Assembly (NCBI GenBank): GCA_900313015.1 | Contig: OMPR01000012.1 | Location: 1 to 64,000, forward strand | Direction of reading: 5' to 3' | Source of the DNA: Rhodobacteraceae bacterium EL53 | GTDB lineage: Bacteria; Pseudomonadota; Alphaproteobacteria; Rhodobacterales; Rhodobacteraceae | DNA length: 64,000 bases | Shown: positions 1 to 9,197 of the stretch, one piece after another | Layout of the letters: every line of letters starts with the position of its first letter | How positions within the stretch are numbered: position 1 is the first letter of the stretch | Program-made: the position numbers and the translations under genes | Notes under the pieces: generated by a model | What the model saw: only the letters and a program-made list of their open reading frames with translations | The model's database searches: none | Told to the model about the DNA's origin: nothing

Positions 1-2
1 GG

Positions 3-2045
3 GCCTTTGGCACCTTGAACTTGCTTTTGAACGGAGCGGTGTCAAACGATGAGTATGGTACGTCCATCTTGCGCTATGTCGATCAGTTTGGTGGATACGA
101 TGGCCCGTCGGTGGATGAGGCTATCGAGTTTTTCGAGGATCGGATCACCGGAGATGAGGGGCTTGGTACGCCTGATGGGGGCGGGCCCGACCCGGTTGAT
201 CCTGATCCGGCCCCGACCCCGACCCCGGATCCAGATGCGGGGGATGGGTTTTCCAATGGGGCAATTACCAAGGAAAACGCCGACGTTGTAGTGACTTGGT
301 CTTGGGGAGCGACGCGGACCGTGACCGATTTTGATCCGGCGCAGGACACGTTGTTCATTGATTGGTTCAGTGCCGAACAGTTGGAAACTGAAGAGGCCGA
401 GCAGGGGCTTGTTCTGAGTGTTGGGACGAACAATCAAACACTGACCTTGCAGGGCGTGACGTTTGCGGACCTGGTTCCGACCAACATCAATGCCTTGGAC
501 GCCAGTTTGCGGGCAGAGTTGGTCAGTTTGACCGACACAACGGAACCCGGAGACGGCGACGGCCATGGTGACGGAGATAGCCATGGGGGAATGGACGGCA
601 CCATGACCACCATTACGTTGACCTCGGGCAATCAGACTGTCGATGGGTTCGATTTAACTCAGGACATGGTTCACATTGAGGGTGGAATTACGGCGGAACG
701 CCTTCAAATATTTGAAGAAAGCGGCGATGCGCTGGGATTAACCACCCGGATCGTTGTGACCGATTCAGCCGGTGCGATCTTGTCCACTACCATCCTGAAA
801 GGGGTTGCTCTGTCTGATCTGACGTTGTCCAATTTTTCGATTGCTGAACAATCGGCTTTGAATGAGGTCGCGTCGGTGATCGGGACCTCGATCACCGATC
901 CGGGCGATGGGCTTGGATATGGCGTCGTTTATGACAGCGATGGGTCAAACCCGCCTGCAATTACGGGCGAGACTGTAGAAGGCGGGGTAAGGTACCGCGC
1001 GGATGTGAATGCGGATGATATCATCGGATTTGATCCTGCGCAGGATCAGCTCGATTTCGGCGGCACTTCGGTTCACGGCATGATTGTTACCAAAACCCCC
1101 GCGGGTGAGATCGCGATAGATAGCCCGTGGTCCGTCCAGTTGCAGGTCGTAAAAGGCGTGGGCTTTGAAGCCGTAACCATCGACAGCTTTGGTGTGGTCG
1201 GCAATGAACACCTGCGTCAGGATATGGGCGGCGTGGTGAGTTGGGAACAAGGCGTTGGCCCGCGCAACGCGGACACCGTTTATGTTCGTAGCCACGAATA
1301 TGGTGTCCAAGAGGTGGTGAATGATTTCGATCCCTCAACGCAGAAAATCAGCTTTCTGTATTTCGGAACCCGCGAACGGCTGAGCGTCGAAGACACGGAT
1401 GGGGGTTTGGTGATTTCCTCGCTGCCGACAGGGCAAAGCGTGACGCTGGTGGGCGTAGAACTTGCCGATCTGGTGCCGAGCCGTGTTGAGTTTCATCATG
1501 ATCAGGTGATGGAAGACAATCTTGAGGTGCCTTTTGGCTTTGATCAGAACGATGTGACACTTGTGGATCGCACTGACTTGTTGACCCCAACAGCGCCTGC
1601 CGGTGATACCACAGACGGGCACCAAACCCGCACTGGTGACATGGGAGGCGGCACAGATCCCGGAGATGCTGATGGCGGGACGGATCCCGGAAACGGAGAT
1701 GGGGAACCCGGTTCTGGCGACGAAATCCAGTTTGTTGAAGGCACGCAGGACCGGGTCGAGGTGACGTGGGATTGGGCGTCCGAGATAACCATCCTTGGGT
1801 TTGACCCCGAAGAAGATGTCATCGACTTCAATGCGCTGGCCGCTGAAAACGTTTCGATCCGCGAGGCGGATGGGGATCTGTTGATTGAGGTGCTTGGCAA
1901 TGGTGGAAACATCACAACTCTCAATGGGATTCAGGCCGAAGATCTGACTTTGAGGTCTTTGACTGCTGAAGATTGGAATGAAATTACCGACCCGTGTGGG
2001 GCCCTGATCCAGCAATTGGTTGCGTTGGATTTTAGCTTGGGTTGA
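3..2045 (+). CDS. Secreted-type protein with five FDP-x2-D repeats (5' truncated)
   Basis: The reading frame is already open at the left edge, so the true start and probably a catalytic or export domain lie outside the window. Counting from the TTG at 15, residues 1-50 look like the end of a folded domain, followed by a Pro/Asp/Thr/Gly-rich linker (about 51-78). Five related beta-rich modules follow, each with a core like FDPAQDTLFI, at about residues 106, 212, 339, 438 and 596. Acidic Gly/Asp/His-rich linkers separate modules 1 and 2 (176-195) and modules 4 and 5 (528-570). The very acidic composition and repeats fit an extracellular protein. Similar modules occur, from memory, at the C-termini of secreted carbohydrate-active enzymes of roseobacters, but no catalytic motif is visible here, so the function is not assigned. 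A strong terminator follows at once. Confidence 0.6.
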   Translation, partial: AFGTLNLLLNGAVSNDEYGTSILRYVDQFGGYDGPSVDEAIEFFEDRITGDEGLGTPDGGGPDPVDPDPAPTPTPDPDAGDGFSNGAITKENADVVVTWSWGATRTVTDFDPAQDTLFIDWFSAEQLETEEAEQGLVLSVGTNNQTLTLQGVTFADLVPTNINALDASLRAELVSLTDTTEPGDGDGHGDGDSHGGMDGTMTTITLTSGNQTVDGFDLTQDMVHIEGGITAERLQIFEESGDALGLTTRIVVTDSAGAILSTTILKGVALSDLTLSNFSIAEQSALNEVASVIGTSITDPGDGLGYGVVYDSDGSNPPAITGETVEGGVRYRADVNADDIIGFDPAQDQLDFGGTSVHGMIVTKTPAGEIAIDSPWSVQLQVVKGVGFEAVTIDSFGVVGNEHLRQDMGGVVSWEQGVGPRNADTVYVRSHEYGVQEVVNDFDPSTQKISFLYFGTRERLSVEDTDGGLVISSLPTGQSVTLVGVELADLVPSRVEFHHDQVMEDNLEVPFGFDQNDVTLVDRTDLLTPTAPAGDTTDGHQTRTGDMGGGTDPGDADGGTDPGNGDGEPGSGDEIQFVEGTQDRVEVTWDWASEITILGFDPEEDVIDFNALAAENVSIREADGDLLIEVLGNGGNITTLNGIQAEDLTLRSLTAEDWNEITDPCGALIQQLVALDFSLG

Positions 2046-2090
2046 TGCGTGCGGATCAGGTGAAAAAGCGCCAATGTAGCCTGATCCCGC

Positions 2091-2138
2091 CCTCGCCAGA
2101 GTATGCCTTGGTAATACTCTGGCGAGGTTTTGTTTTTT
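2091..2138 (+). terminator. Rho-independent terminator after the repeat protein
   Basis: A perfect 14-bp stem (left arm CCTCGCCAGAGTAT at 2091-2104, right arm 2114-2127) with a 9-nt loop is followed by an 11-nt T-rich tract (2128-2138, one G). It sits 46 nt after the stop codon and faces the right way. Confidence 0.93.
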
Positions 2139-2364
2139 CTCGGTTGCCACGGCTTTGAAGGCCAGCAGGTTACTCGTTTACGAGATTGAACTTGGTATGG
2201 CGCTGTTTTCTTTGGTGTTAGGCGTGACAGATCCAGCACTGATGGGGTGCCGATCTAAGACGTTTACTGAACCACACGCACCGAGCCTGACGATTCAAAA
2301 GGTATTGGTTGAAGAACGGCCGGGGGTAATCCCCTGCTTCTGGTGGCACGTCACTGCTTTCCAA
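2139..2364. other. Convergent intergenic region
   Basis: This stretch separates the terminator of the rightward repeat-protein gene from the 3' end of the leftward acyl-CoA synthetase gene. Short open frames here have no ribosome binding site or recognisable product. No promoter or RNA structure is claimed. Confidence 0.5.
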
Positions 2365-4128
2365 TCAGGCAGAACTTTCACCATCTAGTTCTTCGATCAT
2401 ACGGTCGCGCATAATAAATTTTTGCGGTTTTCCGGTGATTGTCATGGGCAGGTCTTCAACGATGCGAATGTAGCGCGGAACTTTGAAATGCGCGATTTGG
2501 CCCTCACAGAAACTTCTGAGTGCTGAGTCGCTCAGCACACTCCCTGGCTTGGGAACGATCCATGCACAAACCTCTTCGCCTAAACGCGGATCGGGCACAC
2601 CAAAAACCTGAGCTTCGCTGACGTCAGGGTGGCTGAACAGAAACTCTTCGATCTCACGCGGATAAATGTTTTCGCCGCCACGGATAATCATGTCCTTGAC
2701 CCTGCCAGTGACGGTGCAAAATCCATCCGCGTCCAGAACCGCCAAATCGCCCGTGTGCATCCAGCCATCACGGATGGCCTCACTGGTGCGAGTGGGGTCC
2801 TGCCAATAGCCTTTCATGACTGAATAGCCACGCGTGCACAGCTCTCCCTGCACGCCGACCGGAACGATCTCTCCGGCTTCGTTAATAATTTTCACCTCAA
2901 GATGTGGGTGCACGCGACCCACTGTTTCGCAGCGCTGTTGGGTGGTGTCATCCACGAAGCTTTGAAAAGACACAGGGGCGGTTTCGGTCATGCCGTAGCA
3001 AATTGTAACCTCATTCATGTGCATCTGATCATTGACCTGTTTCATCACATCCACGGGGCAGGGGGCACCCGCCATTACGCCGGTGCGGAGGGCTGTTAAA
3101 TCGCGCGGGGTTTTCGATAATTCCTGCAACATGGCCACAAACATAGTTGGTACACCATAGAGCGCCGTGCAGCGTTCGTTCGCGAGCGCGGCCAGAGTTG
3201 AAGGCGCATCAAACCCTTCACCGGGAAAGACCATCGCAGCGCCTTTGCTAACCGCACCCAACACGCCCATGACCATTCCAAAGCAATGGTAAAGCGGGAC
3301 TGGAATGGCGAGACGGTCATTTTCAGTCAATTTGATCCGATCAGTCACAAAGCGGGCATTATTGACAATGTTGTAGTGTGAGAGGGTCGCTCCCTTCGGC
3401 TGCCCCGTTGTTCCTGAGGTAAACTGGATGTTGATTGCCTCATCCGGTTGCAAGGTTCGGTCGATCTCGGGCAATCGAAGTTGCTGTGCCGGACCGCCAA
3501 GGGAGGAAACTTCGCCAAAGTTCCAGATGCCTGCATCATCAGGTACCTCATCCATCACGATCACGTGCCGCAGATGGGGGAGTTTGCTGGCATGTAGCCG
3601 CCCGCGTTCGGACGTTGCCAATTCTGGGGCAAGTGTACGGATCATTTCAAGGTATTCGGAGGATTTGAATGCCTGCGCTAGCACCAATGCTTTGCATCCG
3701 ACTTTGTTCAGCACGTATTCCAGCTCTGACAGGCGATAGGCTGGATTGATATTCACCAGAACCACGCCTATTCGCGCCGTGGCAAATTGAGTCAAAACCC
3801 ATTCCAACCGATTGGGCGACCAAATACCAAGGCGATCGCCTTTTTCTAACCCGAGCGCAAGAAAACCAGACGCCAGAGCATCCACTGCACGGTCAAAATC
3901 ATAATAGCTGAGGCGCATGTCAGGAAAAACCAGCGCATCGCGGGGGCCGTAACGCGAAACAGCGTCGCGCAACAATTGTGGAATAGTAGCATAGGCCAAT
4001 TCAGGGTGCTTGGGGCCCTGCACATAGGATTTACCGTCTCGCGGAGCGAGATTGTTTTGCGCCCCAACATTTTGATCCAGTCCAAACTGCTGAATACGGC
4101 TTGCGATACTTTCATTCAGGATCGTCAT
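2365..4128 (-). CDS. AMP-forming acyl-CoA synthetase (ACSF2/FadD-like)
   Basis: This 587-residue enzyme of the acyl-adenylate superfamily should convert a carboxylic acid, ATP and CoA to an acyl-CoA. Motifs are complete: the P-loop FTSGTTGQPKG (236-246), YGMTET (378-383), GWMHTGD (455-461), the hinge GRVKD (475-479) and the catalytic lysine in TGKPQK (K567). Overall it resembles medium-chain/ACSF2-like synthetases more than acetyl-CoA synthetase. It is the last gene of the leftward amide operon, 12 nt after the ATPase-amidase fusion. The simplest reading is that it activates the acid released by the amidase. The acid itself cannot be named from sequence. Confidence 0.9.
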   Translation of the reverse strand: MTILNESIASRIQQFGLDQNVGAQNNLAPRDGKSYVQGPKHPELAYATIPQLLRDAVSRYGPRDALVFPDMRLSYYDFDRAVDALASGFLALGLEKGDRLGIWSPNRLEWVLTQFATARIGVVLVNINPAYRLSELEYVLNKVGCKALVLAQAFKSSEYLEMIRTLAPELATSERGRLHASKLPHLRHVIVMDEVPDDAGIWNFGEVSSLGGPAQQLRLPEIDRTLQPDEAINIQFTSGTTGQPKGATLSHYNIVNNARFVTDRIKLTENDRLAIPVPLYHCFGMVMGVLGAVSKGAAMVFPGEGFDAPSTLAALANERCTALYGVPTMFVAMLQELSKTPRDLTALRTGVMAGAPCPVDVMKQVNDQMHMNEVTICYGMTETAPVSFQSFVDDTTQQRCETVGRVHPHLEVKIINEAGEIVPVGVQGELCTRGYSVMKGYWQDPTRTSEAIRDGWMHTGDLAVLDADGFCTVTGRVKDMIIRGGENIYPREIEEFLFSHPDVSEAQVFGVPDPRLGEEVCAWIVPKPGSVLSDSALRSFCEGQIAHFKVPRYIRIVEDLPMTITGKPQKFIMRDRMIEELDGESSA

Positions 4129-4140
4129 AGTGAGGTCTCC

Positions 4141-6516
4141 TTACATGGTGCGCCAATCGCCTGATTGTTCAAAGGCATGTGCCGCCTGATAGATTTTCAT
4201 TTCCCCATAGTTCGGTCCAACGAGTTGCAGACCGATGGGTAACCCTTCGCTGAATCCGCAAGGGATGCTCATCGCGGGTAAGCCACCGTTAAAGGGCGCC
4301 GTATTGGGCACCATTTCAAACGCACGCTGCACGTACAGGCTCAGTGAGCAATCAACAGGAGGGTGTTCTTGCGGTTTGATGGGCAGTGTTGGCATCAAAA
4401 GAAGATCGTATTGCTTGAGTGCGGCCAGATAGCGTTCATTGCACCGGCGCATGATATTTTGGGCCTTACCGTAGAAACGGCCCCGATATTGACGCTGAAA
4501 ATGCTCACCAACGAACATACAGGCCTTAAGGGAATGGCTCAGTTCATCCGCCCGCCCTTTCCATTGTGCCATGTGATCCGTCATGGATGGCAGGAACAAC
4601 CCGCGGTAATTCGTACCCGTAGAGTTGCCCCACATCATCCCATCTTGCAGACCTTCAAGTGTAATCGCGGTCCATGCATCCATAGCGGTGTGATGTTCAG
4701 GGATGGAAACGTCTTCTACCCGCGCGCCGAGTTCGCGAAAACGTTCAATGGCCTGCATAACCTTTTGATCCACGTCCGATTCCGAGTTGGGGTGGCCGAA
4801 ACCTTCCATCAGGACCCCGATGCGCAACCCCTGTGCTCCGCGCCCAAGCGCTTCGGTGTAGCTGTAAACTTTGGGGTTGTATTGCCTTGGGTCGAGCCCA
4901 TCTTCACCCGCCAACACTTCCAACAACAATGCATTATCGGCGACATTGTTGGTGACTGGTCCGAGGTGATCAATGGTTTGTTCAATAGGCATCGCACCAG
5001 TGTAGGGAACCAAGCCATGTGTGGGTTTCATCCCATAGCACCCGCAATTTGATGCAGGAATACGGATGGAGCCACCTTGATCCCCTGCGATCGCCATATC
5101 GACCTCGCCTGCTGCAACCAAAGCTGCCGAACCGGCCGAGGATCCGCCCGCCATATAACCGCGTTTGAAAGGGTTGTGGATTGGCCCTTTGGCATTGGTG
5201 TGGGAGCCGCCGGACAAGCAGAAATTCTCGCAATGTGCTTTGCCCGCGATAACGGCCCCTGCATCCAGCATGCGGGTGACAATGGTGGCATCGATCTCTG
5301 GCGTGTAGCCCTCCATGATCGACGACCCGTTCATCATCGGGACCCCCGCCAAACAAATCGTGTCTTTCAGAGCAATCCGCTTGCCGCGTAGTTTGCCATC
5401 GGGGGCGCCGCGTATTTCAGTTTTGACGTACCATGCGTTTAGCTGGTTCTCTGTGGGGTCTGGGAAATTGCCGGGGCTGCGGGGATAGCGCACTTCGGGC
5501 AAGTTATCCGGCATGGCGTCAAGTCGGTCATAGGCCTGCATATAAGGTTCGATGATCTCAGTGTATTCAACGAGATCCTCATCCGACAGGCTCATGCCAA
5601 AGCGTTCAGCCATGCTGCGCATTTGGGCAAGGGTTGGACGTTTGATGGTCATGGCATTCACCGTTGAGGCATGGAGTTTCGGAAGAGGCAATTCAGGTGT
5701 TGGCGTAGGTGTAGGCGGGAACGATTGGGTGCTGTTCGGTTTGTTAGTTTTTGACGTTGAGCGACCCGTGTTTGTACGGGTGCCACGTGCGGCTCCGAAC
5801 CCAAGAAACTGATCGACCTTGGACTGATCGGACAGTTCAGCTCGGGTCAAAGTACCGGTTATCCGACCGCGTTCCAGCACCAGTACCCGGTCGGAAAGGT
5901 CTGCTATGAAATCGAAATTCTGCTCGACCAACAGGATCGAAAGCCCGCGCTTTTCGCGCAATTTCAACAGGGTTTCAGACATCTCTTCGATGATAGAAGG
6001 TTGAATACCTTCGGTTGGTTCGTCCAGCAGCAGAAAATCCGGATCCCCCATCAGGCATCGGGCAAGCGAAAGCAGTTGTTGCTCTCCGCCGGACAAGGCA
6101 CCGCCATCGCGATCCAGCAGACGTGTAAGGCGAGGGAAATCAGCAAGGACTGCGTCCATCACATCGGTTTCTGACCCTGTGCCATGATCATGCCAGGCAA
6201 AGCGTAGATTGTCGCGCACGGAGAGCTGCGGAAAGATGCCCCGACCCTGTGGGACGTATCCTACCCCCATCTGAGCGCGCGCATTTGGGGGCAATCCTGT
6301 GATGTTATACTGATCGTAATGTATCTGTCCTGATGTCGCCGGGAGAAACCCCATCAAGGTCTTGAGGAGCGTGGTTTTGCCCATGCCGTTGTGTCCTAAG
6401 ACGCCGACGACTTCGTTCTCTGCGACATCAAGGTCGATGCCATGTAGGATCGGCACTTTGCCATACCCACCAGACAGGCCTTTGGTCGACAGCAAGGTAT
6501 CGCGTTCTTCGGCCAT
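4141..6516 (-). CDS. Fusion of LivF-type ABC ATPase and amidase-signature hydrolase
   Basis: One uninterrupted 791-residue frame joins two enzymes. Residues 1-242 are a LivF/UrtE-like ATPase: Walker A GHNGMGKT (41-48), signature LSGGE (141-145), Walker B FLLLDEP (161-167) and the LivF-typical VEQN in place of a switch His. A Thr/Pro/Ser-rich linker (about 243-288) leads to an amidase-signature domain with the Ser-cisSer-Lys triad K384, S459 (GGSSAGS) and S483 (GDQGGSIRIP). The spacing of these residues and the flanks match nitrile-pathway enantioselective amidases of Rhodococcus. The start shares one base with the stop of the upstream ATPase gene (TAATG). The fusion would place amide hydrolysis on the cytoplasmic face of the importer. 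An internal start near residue 289 could also yield free amidase. Confidence 0.92.
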   Translation of the reverse strand: MAEERDTLLSTKGLSGGYGKVPILHGIDLDVAENEVVGVLGHNGMGKTTLLKTLMGFLPATSGQIHYDQYNITGLPPNARAQMGVGYVPQGRGIFPQLSVRDNLRFAWHDHGTGSETDVMDAVLADFPRLTRLLDRDGGALSGGEQQLLSLARCLMGDPDFLLLDEPTEGIQPSIIEEMSETLLKLREKRGLSILLVEQNFDFIADLSDRVLVLERGRITGTLTRAELSDQSKVDQFLGFGAARGTRTNTGRSTSKTNKPNSTQSFPPTPTPTPELPLPKLHASTVNAMTIKRPTLAQMRSMAERFGMSLSDEDLVEYTEIIEPYMQAYDRLDAMPDNLPEVRYPRSPGNFPDPTENQLNAWYVKTEIRGAPDGKLRGKRIALKDTICLAGVPMMNGSSIMEGYTPEIDATIVTRMLDAGAVIAGKAHCENFCLSGGSHTNAKGPIHNPFKRGYMAGGSSAGSAALVAAGEVDMAIAGDQGGSIRIPASNCGCYGMKPTHGLVPYTGAMPIEQTIDHLGPVTNNVADNALLLEVLAGEDGLDPRQYNPKVYSYTEALGRGAQGLRIGVLMEGFGHPNSESDVDQKVMQAIERFRELGARVEDVSIPEHHTAMDAWTAITLEGLQDGMMWGNSTGTNYRGLFLPSMTDHMAQWKGRADELSHSLKACMFVGEHFQRQYRGRFYGKAQNIMRRCNERYLAALKQYDLLLMPTLPIKPQEHPPVDCSLSLYVQRAFEMVPNTAPFNGGLPAMSIPCGFSEGLPIGLQLVGPNYGEMKIYQAAHAFEQSGDWRTM

Positions 6517-7232
6517 TATGCTTTCTTTCCCAGATAAACGGCACGCACGTGAGGGTCAGACATGACCTGATCAACGTGGTCTTCCATCAACACGGCCCCT
6601 TGGTGGAACACCGTCACGGTTTCAGCGATTGACCGGATAAACTGCATGTCATGTTCCACGATTACGACAGCTGCACGACGGGTTAGTTCGTGGATGATTT
6701 CGGTCATGCGATCGACGTCCTGTGCGCTCATTCCTGCAGCGGGCTCATCGAGCAAGACAAGCCATGGGTCGGCAACCGCGACGATCCCCAACTCTACACG
6801 TTGTCTTTCTCCGTGCGCTAACTGTCCCAATTCCGTGCGTGCAATGGACCCAAGGGCCAGCCGTTCGATGATCGCATCCGCCCGTGCCCGTGATTCAGCT
6901 ACGTTGTTAAAACGCCGCGCCGCGAGCCAGATGTTTTCATGCACGCTCAGCGCATCCATGACATTGGGGGTTTGCGTTTTGATACCAACGCCAAGTGCTG
7001 CGATCTGGTGAGGTTGCCAGCCTGTCACCTCTTGGCCACGCATGTAAACGTGACCTTCGGTTGGGATTAACAAACCTGTCACACATTTGAAGAACGTCGA
7101 TTTGCCCGCACCATTTGGGCCAATCAAACACCGCAACTCACGCTCTTTCAGTTTGAAGTTCACGTTGTCACTTGCTGTGACACCGCCAAAGCGCATCGTT
7201 AGACCGTGCGTTTCCAATACCGTTTCAGCCAT
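6516..7232 (-). CDS. Branched-chain/urea-type ABC transporter ATPase (LivG/UrtD-like)
   Basis: This 238-residue nucleotide-binding subunit has Walker A GPNGAGKS (38-45), Walker B WLVLLDEP and a switch histidine in VEHDM. Its signature reads LAHGE instead of LSGGE, a variant typical of UrtD-like ATPases of urea and short-chain amide importers. It should pair with the ATPase half of the downstream fusion protein, giving a heterodimeric motor for the LivH/LivM-type permeases. It overlaps the permease gene upstream by 8 nt and the fusion gene downstream by 1 nt, so the three are likely translationally coupled. Confidence 0.92.
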   Translation of the reverse strand: MAETVLETHGLTMRFGGVTASDNVNFKLKERELRCLIGPNGAGKSTFFKCVTGLLIPTEGHVYMRGQEVTGWQPHQIAALGVGIKTQTPNVMDALSVHENIWLAARRFNNVAESRARADAIIERLALGSIARTELGQLAHGERQRVELGIVAVADPWLVLLDEPAAGMSAQDVDRMTEIIHELTRRAAVVIVEHDMQFIRSIAETVTVFHQGAVLMEDHVDQVMSDPHVRAVYLGKKA

Positions 7233-8253
7233 GTCGTGCTCTCCGCATGCGGCGATTGCTTGGCTTGCGCCTCGTGTGTCCGAATATGCTGCTCAGAAGA
7301 GACGCAATGGCAGGCACTAGGCCGCGTGGTAAGAAGAGAACAAACAACACAAGGATCAGCCCGGTGATGAGCGTGTTGTCGATCATGCTTTGCTGGCCAA
7401 GCATGAATTTGAGATAAGCCAGTCCCGCAGCGCCAACAATTGGGCCCAACCGTGTGCCAAGGCCGCCAACAATGCACCAAATTATAATTTCGGCCGATTG
7501 CCCAAGTGAAAAGAGGTTGGGGGTGACGATCTCACCCCAATTTGCAAAAAGTGCGCCTGCAAGGCCCGCGATTGCTGCGCCAATGGCAAATAGTACTGTC
7601 TTGCGGGCGGCAACATCGTATCCCATCAGGCCCATTCGGACTTCATTTTCGCGAATGCCCAAAGCCATGCGGCCAAAGGACGAACGCAGCAGCCATGTGA
7701 CCAGCAGGTATACAATCACCAATGCTACGGCGCATACATAGAAGTAAGGATCGCCCCAGATATATGCATTTGGGTCACCCGGGACATTCAGTGTCTGAAA
7801 CCCCGGTATGCCGTTGAACCCACCCAGCCGTGCTTTGCCAATCACATATTGTGGGCCGGCGGTCGAGTTGACGAATTTGAACAAGATCAGCGTGACGACC
7901 AGTGTAATAACACCGAGGTAAACATCGGTCAGCCGTCCATAAAACATCATCGCCCCCAAAAGAGCGGCGAATATCGCGGGTACCACCACGGCGAGGATCA
8001 TCGGGACTGTACTTTCCCCAATGTTGATCGCGGCGATGGCATAGGTATAGGCACCCAGCCCAAAGAATGCCGCTTGGCCAAAGCACAGAATGCCCCCAAA
8101 TCCCCAGATCAACCCAAGGCTCAACCCGAGCATGCCGTAGATTACCAGAACGGTCAGTGTGTAGGTGCTGATCAGCAGGGGCATCAGCCAAATCAACAGG
8201 GCGGACACCACTAGCGTGATCAAAACGTCCTGAGACATTGTTCGCTTCATCAC
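7225..8253 (-). CDS. LivM-type ABC permease for amide import
   Basis: A 342-residue, very hydrophobic inner-membrane protein with the LivM/UrtC layout: many membrane spans, a conserved cytoplasmic loop around GIRENEVRMGLMGYD that contacts the ATPase, and a basic C-terminal tail. It should form the channel with the LivH-type protein whose gene overlaps its start by 4 nt (ATGA). Operon context with an AmiC-like sensor and an amidase suggests an amide rather than an amino acid as cargo; this is inference from neighbours. Confidence 0.92.
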   Translation of the reverse strand: MMKRTMSQDVLITLVVSALLIWLMPLLISTYTLTVLVIYGMLGLSLGLIWGFGGILCFGQAAFFGLGAYTYAIAAINIGESTVPMILAVVVPAIFAALLGAMMFYGRLTDVYLGVITLVVTLILFKFVNSTAGPQYVIGKARLGGFNGIPGFQTLNVPGDPNAYIWGDPYFYVCAVALVIVYLLVTWLLRSSFGRMALGIRENEVRMGLMGYDVAARKTVLFAIGAAIAGLAGALFANWGEIVTPNLFSLGQSAEIIIWCIVGGLGTRLGPIVGAAGLAYLKFMLGQQSMIDNTLITGLILVLFVLFLPRGLVPAIASLLSSIFGHTRRKPSNRRMRRARHG

Positions 8254-9116
8254 ATTTTGCCCTTAAAGAAACGCCCGGTGATCCCGCTCGGCATGGCGCG
8301 TAAAAGGACCACGGCTGCGATTAGCAGCGCGACTTCTCCGATCACGGGCGAGATGGCAAAGGTAAAAATCTGGTTGACCAGTCCAAACGACGTGGCCGAG
8401 CTGACCAACCCTGCGATCAAAGAAGGGCCGCCCGCAATAACCGTGATAAAGGCTTTGGCGATATATGCCCCGCCCGAAGTGGGCACCAGGCCGACCAAGG
8501 GGGCTAGCACGGCGCCAGCAAGCCCCGAGAGCGCGGAGCCACAGAAAAACGTCATCATATAGATGCGATCCGGGCTGTAGCCGAGCGCCGCCGCCATGTC
8601 AGAGCGTTGCATTGTGCCCCGCGCGATCAAGCCTGCCCTTGTGCCACGCAAAACCGCGTACATTGCGATGACCAAGAGAATGGTCACAATGATAATAAAA
8701 AAGTTGTAGCCGTTGATTTGATAATCGCCCACTGCGAAACCGGGGATCGGGGTTGAGATGCCCGTTGTCGTATTGCCAAAGATCATCGTCGCAAGCCCAA
8801 TAAAAACTAGGCTAAGACCCCAGGTTGCCAGCATCGTATCCACCAACCGTCCATAAAGGTGGCGGATCACCAACCTTTCAACGATCAGGCCAATCAGCCC
8901 GACGACAATAGGGGCAATCACCAACATGGCGACAAAGACGTTCACGCCCAGTCCGACGGCGGTGATGGTCGCATACCCCCCCATCATCATGAATTCGCCA
9001 TGGGCCAAATTAATGACCTTCATCATGCCAAAGACCACCGCCAGCCCCGCACTTATCAGCACCAGTGATGCAACGGCGTAGAGCATTTCAACGAGGATGA
9101 CGAAACTGAGGTCCAT
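8250..9116 (-). CDS. LivH-type ABC permease for amide import
   Basis: A 288-residue membrane protein of the LivH/UrtB family, with the N-terminal signature NLAHGEFMMMGGY and the loop around GTRAGLIARGTMQRSDMAAALG. It is the partner channel subunit of the LivM-type protein. The start lies 81 nt after the stop of the periplasmic binding protein gene, the largest gap between transporter genes in this operon, which leaves room for mRNA processing that would keep binding protein in excess. Confidence 0.92.
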   Translation of the reverse strand: MDLSFVILVEMLYAVASLVLISAGLAVVFGMMKVINLAHGEFMMMGGYATITAVGLGVNVFVAMLVIAPIVVGLIGLIVERLVIRHLYGRLVDTMLATWGLSLVFIGLATMIFGNTTTGISTPIPGFAVGDYQINGYNFFIIIVTILLVIAMYAVLRGTRAGLIARGTMQRSDMAAALGYSPDRIYMMTFFCGSALSGLAGAVLAPLVGLVPTSGGAYIAKAFITVIAGGPSLIAGLVSSATSFGLVNQIFTFAISPVIGEVALLIAAVVLLRAMPSGITGRFFKGKM

Positions 9117-9197
9117 AGTGCCTGCTATCTGCTGCTTGCGAATTGAAAGTCTGGACCAGGGCGGCTTGCGTCGCCCTGGTCGGAGGACACCGAAAAA

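Noticed and set aside
1335-2150. Long minus-strand frame (271 codons) opposite the repeat protein
   Set aside because: It is antisense to a repetitive acidic gene, has no recognisable product and runs across the terminator.
4363-5052. Plus-strand frame of 229 codons inside the fusion gene
   Set aside because: Shadow of the amidase coding frame; no ribosome site and no family resemblance.
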